Assembly: GCA_947427325.1 (NCBI GenBank) | Contig: CANEHP010000082.1 | Coordinates: forward strand, 1 to 9,530 | Direction: 5' to 3' | Length of the DNA: 9,530 bases | Origin: an uncultured Clostridia bacterium | GTDB lineage: Bacteria > Bacillota > Clostridia > Oscillospirales > Ruminococcaceae | Part shown: positions 6,705 through 9,530 of the stretch, in pieces | Layout of the letters: every line of letters starts with the position of its first letter | How positions within the stretch are numbered: the stretch's first letter is position 1 | Notes under the pieces: model-generated | Told to the model about the DNA's origin: nothing | The model's input: only the letters and a program-made list of their open reading frames with translations | The model's database searches: none | Program-made: the position numbers and the translations under genes

Positions 6705-6971
6705 ATGGTAAGCAAAAAGGTAACGGTTATTAACGAACAGGGTATGCATATGCGTCCCGCAGGAGATTTGGCGAAAGCGGTTAAGGCACACCCCGACTGC
6801 GAGGTAACCCTTAACGCCAACGGAAAGACCGTTAAGGCAAAAGCGCCTATGCAAATTATGAGCGCTTGTATGAAAAAGGGCTGTGAAGTTGAAATTGTCT
6901 GTGACGGGGCAGACGAACAGGCGGTTTTAGATGAAATTGCAGCTATGTTTGAAAACGGCTTCGGAGAATAA
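6705..6971 (+). CDS. ptsH: HPr phosphocarrier protein lacking the Ser46 regulatory site
   Basis: This 88-residue cytosolic protein carries phosphate from Enzyme I to EIIA. GMHMRPAG at 13-20 holds the catalytic H15 and supporting R17, where the usual text is GLHARPA. The fold-wide pattern and length (85-90) fit HPr. In Gram-positive HPr the sequence K-S-I-M around Ser46 is phosphorylated by HPr kinase to drive CcpA catabolite repression. Here the matching residues are K46-A47-P48-M49 (numbering shifted by one through an insertion near residue 30), so no serine is available. S53, in the MSA after that motif, matches the conserved later serine, not Ser46. The gene starts 45 bp after fruA with AAGGAGG at 6689-6695. 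It likely works in phosphotransfer only, by inference. Confidence 0.95.
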   Translation: MVSKKVTVINEQGMHMRPAGDLAKAVKAHPDCEVTLNANGKTVKAKAPMQIMSACMKKGCEVEIVCDGADEQAVLDEIAAMFENGFGE

Positions 6972-6977
6972 TTTTCG

Positions 6978-7008
6978 GCAGTGCCGTTTCCCTTGGCAGC
7001 GGCACTGT
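6978..7008 (+). terminator. Hairpin after ptsH, possible attenuator
   Basis: CAGTGCCG at 6979-6986 pairs perfectly with CGGCACTG at 7000-7007 around a 13-nt loop, and G6978-T7008 can add a pair. Only a broken T-rich stretch (TTATGTTTAATT) follows, so it is a weak terminator at best. It could reduce read-through into ptsI or protect the 3' end of the upstream mRNA. Confidence 0.5.
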
Positions 7009-7044
7009 TATGTTTAATTCTGTACAAAAATTAAAAAACATAGA

Positions 7045-7136
7045 AATACTAAAGCTGCTCAAGCTTTTTTGCCCCATCAAGTATTTGCATCAGCAAGAGC
7101 TGTGCAAAACGTACCTTGCAGATAGCCTTTAGTATT
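7045..7136 (+). repeat. 92-bp imperfect palindrome between ptsH and ptsI
   Basis: AATACTAAAG (7045-7054) is an exact inverted repeat of CTTTAGTATT (7127-7136). Inside, CAAGTA (7078-7083) pairs with TACCTTG (7112-7118) with one bulge. TTTGCA-T-CAGC (7084-7094) pairs with GCTGTGCAAA (7099-7108) around the loop AAGA. The three matched blocks occur in the same nested order, so the whole segment can fold as one long stem. It ends 32 bp before the ptsI start. It may be a structured leader RNA or a small dispersed palindromic element. Confidence 0.7.
7051..7070 (+). terminator. Weak terminator-like hairpin inside the palindrome
   Basis: AAAGCT (7051-7056) pairs with AGCTTT (7062-7067) around GCTCA, and the T-run covers 7065-7070. 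The stem has only two G-C pairs. Its left arm shares AAAG with the outer arm of the 92-bp palindrome, so the two folds exclude each other. Confidence 0.4.
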
Positions 7137-7168
7137 GGCAAATTCATCTTATTGAAAGAGGTGATAAT

Positions 7169-8809
7169 ATGAAAAAGTATCAGGGAAAAGGTGTATACGG
7201 CGCCGTTGCAATAGGTAAAATCTCCCTTTTCAAAAAAAACGACACAGAGGTTAAGCGAGTTCATACAGAGGATATCGAGGGAGAAAAAAAGCGTTATGAA
7301 GAGGCAAAATCTTTAGCGATGCAGCAGCTTCAGGAGATTTATGATAAGGCGTTAAAGGAAGTGGGAAATGCCCATGCCGCCATTTTTGAAATACACCAAA
7401 TGATGCTTGACGATGATGATTACAACGATTCGGTCTACAACATTATAGAAACTCAAAGCATAAATGCCGAATATGCAGTGGCAGTAACGGCGGACAATTT
7501 TGCGGAAATGTTCTCCGCTATGGAGGACGAGTATATGAAGGCCCGTGCGGCAGATGTGAGAGATATTTCCAACCGCCTGATAAGCAATCTTTTGGGCAAT
7601 TTTACCGAGAAAACAAATTCCGATGAAAAGGTTGTTATATGTGCGTCCGATTTAGTTCCCAGCGAAACAGTTTCACTTGACAAGGATAAGGTAATGGCCT
7701 TTGTCACCGCTCACGGATCGTCCAATTCTCACACCGCCATACTTGCGCGAAATATGAATATTCCCGCAATTATCGGTGCGGGAGAGGATTTTCTGAATGG
7801 TATCAAAAGCGGCGATGAAGTCATTGTGGACGGATATACGGGAGAAATTTTCGTAGATCCCGATGAGGAAACAAGAAAAAGGCTGATTGAAAAACAAAGA
7901 GACGATGAAGAGAAAAAGCGCCTGCTGGAGGAGCTGAAGGGAAAAGAAAATGTTACCCTTGACGGTCATAAAATCAATGTTTATGCCAACATTGGCAGCG
8001 TAAGCGACATCGGCAAGGTTTTAGTCAACGACGCAGGCGGAATAGGGCTTTTCCGCAGCGAGTTTCTTTACCTTGAAAATTCCGATTACCCCACGGAGGA
8101 ACAGCAGTTTTCCGCATACAAAAAGGTACTTGAAAGTATGGCGGGCAAAAAGGTCATTATACGCACTCTTGACATCGGTGCAGATAAAAAGGTCGATTAT
8201 TTCAACCTGAAGCCCGAGGAAAACCCTGCTTTGGGGTATCGTGCAATAAGAATCTGCTTAACCCGTCCCGAGATTTTTAAAACACAGCTTAAAGCTCTTT
8301 ACCGTGCTTCCGTATTTGGCAATTTGGGTATTATGTTTCCCATGATAACAAGTGTAAGCGAGCTTGAAAAAATACTCGAAATATGCGATGCGGTCAAGTC
8401 GGAGCTTAAATCGCAGGATATCCTTTATTCAGAAAGCGTTGAGCTTGGAATAATGATTGAAACTCCCGCAGCGGCGGTGATAAGCGATAAATTAGCTCCA
8501 ATGGTGGATTTTTTCAGCGTGGGAACTAACGACTTAACTCAATACACTCTTGCCTGCGACAGACAAAATCCCGATATTGAGCAATTTGTGAATACACATC
8601 ACGAGGCTGTTCTCCGCTTAATTGAAATGAGCGCCGAAAACGCTCATAAGTATGGCGCTTGGGTAGGAATATGCGGCGAGTTGGGCGCAGACACCACGCT
8701 TACCGAAACATTTTTAAGAATGGGTATAGACGAGCTTTCGGTTTCGCCCGCATTTGTGCTCAAGGTCAGAGAGGCAATAAGAAAAACAGATCTGTCGAAA
8801 AAGCAGTAA
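7169..8809 (+). CDS. ptsI: Phosphoenolpyruvate-protein phosphotransferase (Enzyme I)
   Basis: Enzyme I starts the PTS chain: it takes phosphate from PEP and passes it to HPr in the cytosol. The 546-residue protein has the full layout. The N-terminal HPr-binding/phosphohistidine part carries H188 in SSNSHTAILARNMNIPA. A charged linker lies near 235-260, and a C-terminal PEP-binding barrel follows. The barrel keeps the known active-site set: R296 in GLFRSEF, R332 in IIRTLDIG, E431 in MIETPAA, N454-D455 in VGTNDLTQYT, R465 in DR, and C502 in GICGELG. Length is slightly short of the usual 570-575 but nothing essential is missing. AGAGGTGA at 7157-7164 precedes the ATG. The 197-bp gap after ptsH, with hairpins, suggests that its level may be set separately from HPr. 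Confidence 0.96.
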   Translation: MKKYQGKGVYGAVAIGKISLFKKNDTEVKRVHTEDIEGEKKRYEEAKSLAMQQLQEIYDKALKEVGNAHAAIFEIHQMMLDDDDYNDSVYNIIETQSINAEYAVAVTADNFAEMFSAMEDEYMKARAADVRDISNRLISNLLGNFTEKTNSDEKVVICASDLVPSETVSLDKDKVMAFVTAHGSSNSHTAILARNMNIPAIIGAGEDFLNGIKSGDEVIVDGYTGEIFVDPDEETRKRLIEKQRDDEEKKRLLEELKGKENVTLDGHKINVYANIGSVSDIGKVLVNDAGGIGLFRSEFLYLENSDYPTEEQQFSAYKKVLESMAGKKVIIRTLDIGADKKVDYFNLKPEENPALGYRAIRICLTRPEIFKTQLKALYRASVFGNLGIMFPMITSVSELEKILEICDAVKSELKSQDILYSESVELGIMIETPAAAVISDKLAPMVDFFSVGTNDLTQYTLACDRQNPDIEQFVNTHHEAVLRLIEMSAENAHKYGAWVGICGELGADTTLTETFLRMGIDELSVSPAFVLKVREAIRKTDLSKKQ

Positions 8810-8881
8810 ACAGTCAAAAATACAGGGATTTGCGGCAAACAAACAATACTAATTTTCGACTAAAAATAAGCACTCGGTATA

Positions 8882-8923
8882 AAAAGGGACTGCTGAAATG
8901 TTAAAACTTCAGCAGTCCCTTTT
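8882..8923. terminator. Strong, probably bidirectional terminator between ptsI and the GH5 gene
   Basis: AAAAGGGACTGCTGAA (8882-8897) pairs perfectly with TTCAGCAGTCCCTTTT (8908-8923) around a 10-nt loop. T-rich sequence follows on the + strand (8920-8930), and on the - strand the stem is followed by a T-run from the A-run at 8881-8885. It can therefore end both convergent units. The spacer 8810-8881 and 8931-9006 shows nothing else clear. Confidence 0.92.
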
Positions 8924-9006
8924 ATTTTTTAATCCTTACACAAGCATTTACGCTGTAAGCCGAAAGGCTCTGCGATTTATACTCCCGGGCATATCGTATG
9001 ACGCTG

Positions 9007-9530
9007 TTATTTTACGTAAGCGTCCTTCATTTTTTGAAGCAGCTCTTGGTCAATAAACTGATAAGTGATTCTGTTATAAAAATCATTGGTTATATCCCAA
9101 AGCACGGGGCACATATCCCGCTCTGTAGTTTCCTTTATAAAGGTGGTTAGGAAAAGGTGGACGGAATCCCTTTCCTTTTTGTCGTGTGCACAAACGCTGT
9201 ATTCGCCGATTATAACAGGAACACCCTTGTCAACAAACCATTCTTTCATTTTCTGTACATTGTTGACCATTTCTTTTACATCCTCTTCCGTTCCCCAGGT
9301 CGTCTGAAGCTTGCCCCAGCTTTGATCCTTATCTATAAGGGCAAATGTGGGAGGAGTGTAGTAATGAACGGAAATTGCACAGCGGTTCTTGGGATCGTTG
9401 GGCATTTTATACAGCTCATCACAGGTATTATCAATATCGGTAACATAGCCTGCAATAAGCAAATGACGGTTTTCATTATTTCCGCCTGAAGCTCTTACTA
9501 TATCCACAAACTTTTGGTTTATTTCGTTAA
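9007..9530 (-). CDS. Glycoside hydrolase family 5 (cellulase-type) enzyme, C-terminal part
   Basis: The reading frame enters from the right edge (its first visible codons read NEINQKFVDIVRASGGNN) and ends at TAA 9007-9009, so the 5' end is outside the window. About 174 residues are visible. HYYTPPTF carries the conserved substrate-binding His-Tyr. VPVIIGEYS carries the glutamate expected to be the catalytic nucleophile, and VLWDIT carries the conserved tryptophan near the end of the barrel. Such enzymes cut internal beta-1,4 bonds in cellulose or related glucans such as xyloglucan or mannan, and are usually secreted. The protein stops right after the catalytic domain, with no C-terminal dockerin or carbohydrate-binding module; an N-terminal one may lie outside. 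The pattern suggests subfamily GH5_4 or a near relative, but this is not certain. Interior GTG at 9505-9507 is not the true start. Confidence 0.9.
   Translation of the reverse strand, partial: NEINQKFVDIVRASGGNNENRHLLIAGYVTDIDNTCDELYKMPNDPKNRCAISVHYYTPPTFALIDKDQSWGKLQTTWGTEEDVKEMVNNVQKMKEWFVDKGVPVIIGEYSVCAHDKKERDSVHLFLTTFIKETTERDMCPVLWDITNDFYNRITYQFIDQELLQKMKDAYVK

Noticed and set aside
7049..7264. 71-codon ORF on the - strand over the ptsH-ptsI spacer
   Set aside because: It overlaps the ptsI start and the palindrome, has no recognisable domain, and ptsI is certain on the other strand.
8958..8969. AGCC-GAAA-GGCT mini hairpin between the terminator and the GH5 stop
   Set aside because: A 4-bp stem is too short to support as a functional element without conservation data.
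9157..9489. 110-codon ORF on the + strand over the GH5 gene
   Set aside because: The - strand frame shows clear GH5 motifs (HYYTPPTF, IIGEYS), so this is its antisense shadow.

Overview
The window looks like part of a chromosome from a gut-type Clostridia bacterium, most like the Ruminococcaceae/Oscillospiraceae. The reasons are strong AGGAGG-type ribosome binding sites, an AT-biased but mixed codon use, Gram-positive style fructose PTS genes, and a family 5 cellulase-type gene at the right edge. The taxonomic call is inference from gene content only. I found no rRNA, tRNA, CRISPR array, transposase or phage gene.

Left block (about 1-2607, + strand): a small three-helix membrane protein (124-495), a divergent diaminopimelate decarboxylase-like enzyme (571-1836) and an AlkZ-related protein (1876-2565). 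A clear intrinsic terminator follows at 2571-2607. No terminator separates the three genes, so they may be co-transcribed. Three exact 13-bp tandem repeats (518-556) sit just before the decarboxylase start, and each carries an ATG in a different frame.

Central block (about 2774-8923, + strand): a complete fructose-uptake unit in the order fruR (DeoR-family regulator), fruK (1-phosphofructokinase), fruA (PTS EIIABC), ptsH (HPr), ptsI (Enzyme I). A good sigma-A-type promoter (TTGACT-N17-TATTAT) precedes fruR, and repeats of ATTTTGA flank it as a possible operator. The proteins form a full route: PEP gives phosphate to EI, then HPr, then EIIA, then EIIB; EIIC imports fructose as fructose 1-phosphate, and FruK makes fructose 1,6-bisphosphate for glycolysis. 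Finding both general PTS proteins in the fructose locus suggests that this may be the main or only sugar PTS of the cell. The HPr keeps catalytic His15 but has Ala-Pro where the regulatory Ser46-Ile47 normally lies, so HPr-kinase control at that site is not expected. Three structured non-coding segments punctuate the operon: a 15-bp hairpin between fruK and fruA, a hairpin after ptsH, and a roughly 92-bp imperfect palindrome before ptsI that overlaps a terminator-like hairpin.

Right edge (9007-9530, - strand): the C-terminal part of a glycoside hydrolase family 5 enzyme, running off the window and convergent with ptsI. A 16-bp-stem terminator (8882-8923) that could work in both directions lies between them.

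I see no convincing new multi-gene system. The most notable points are the Ser46-less HPr in a self-contained fructose PTS locus, and the structured intergenic elements within that operon.
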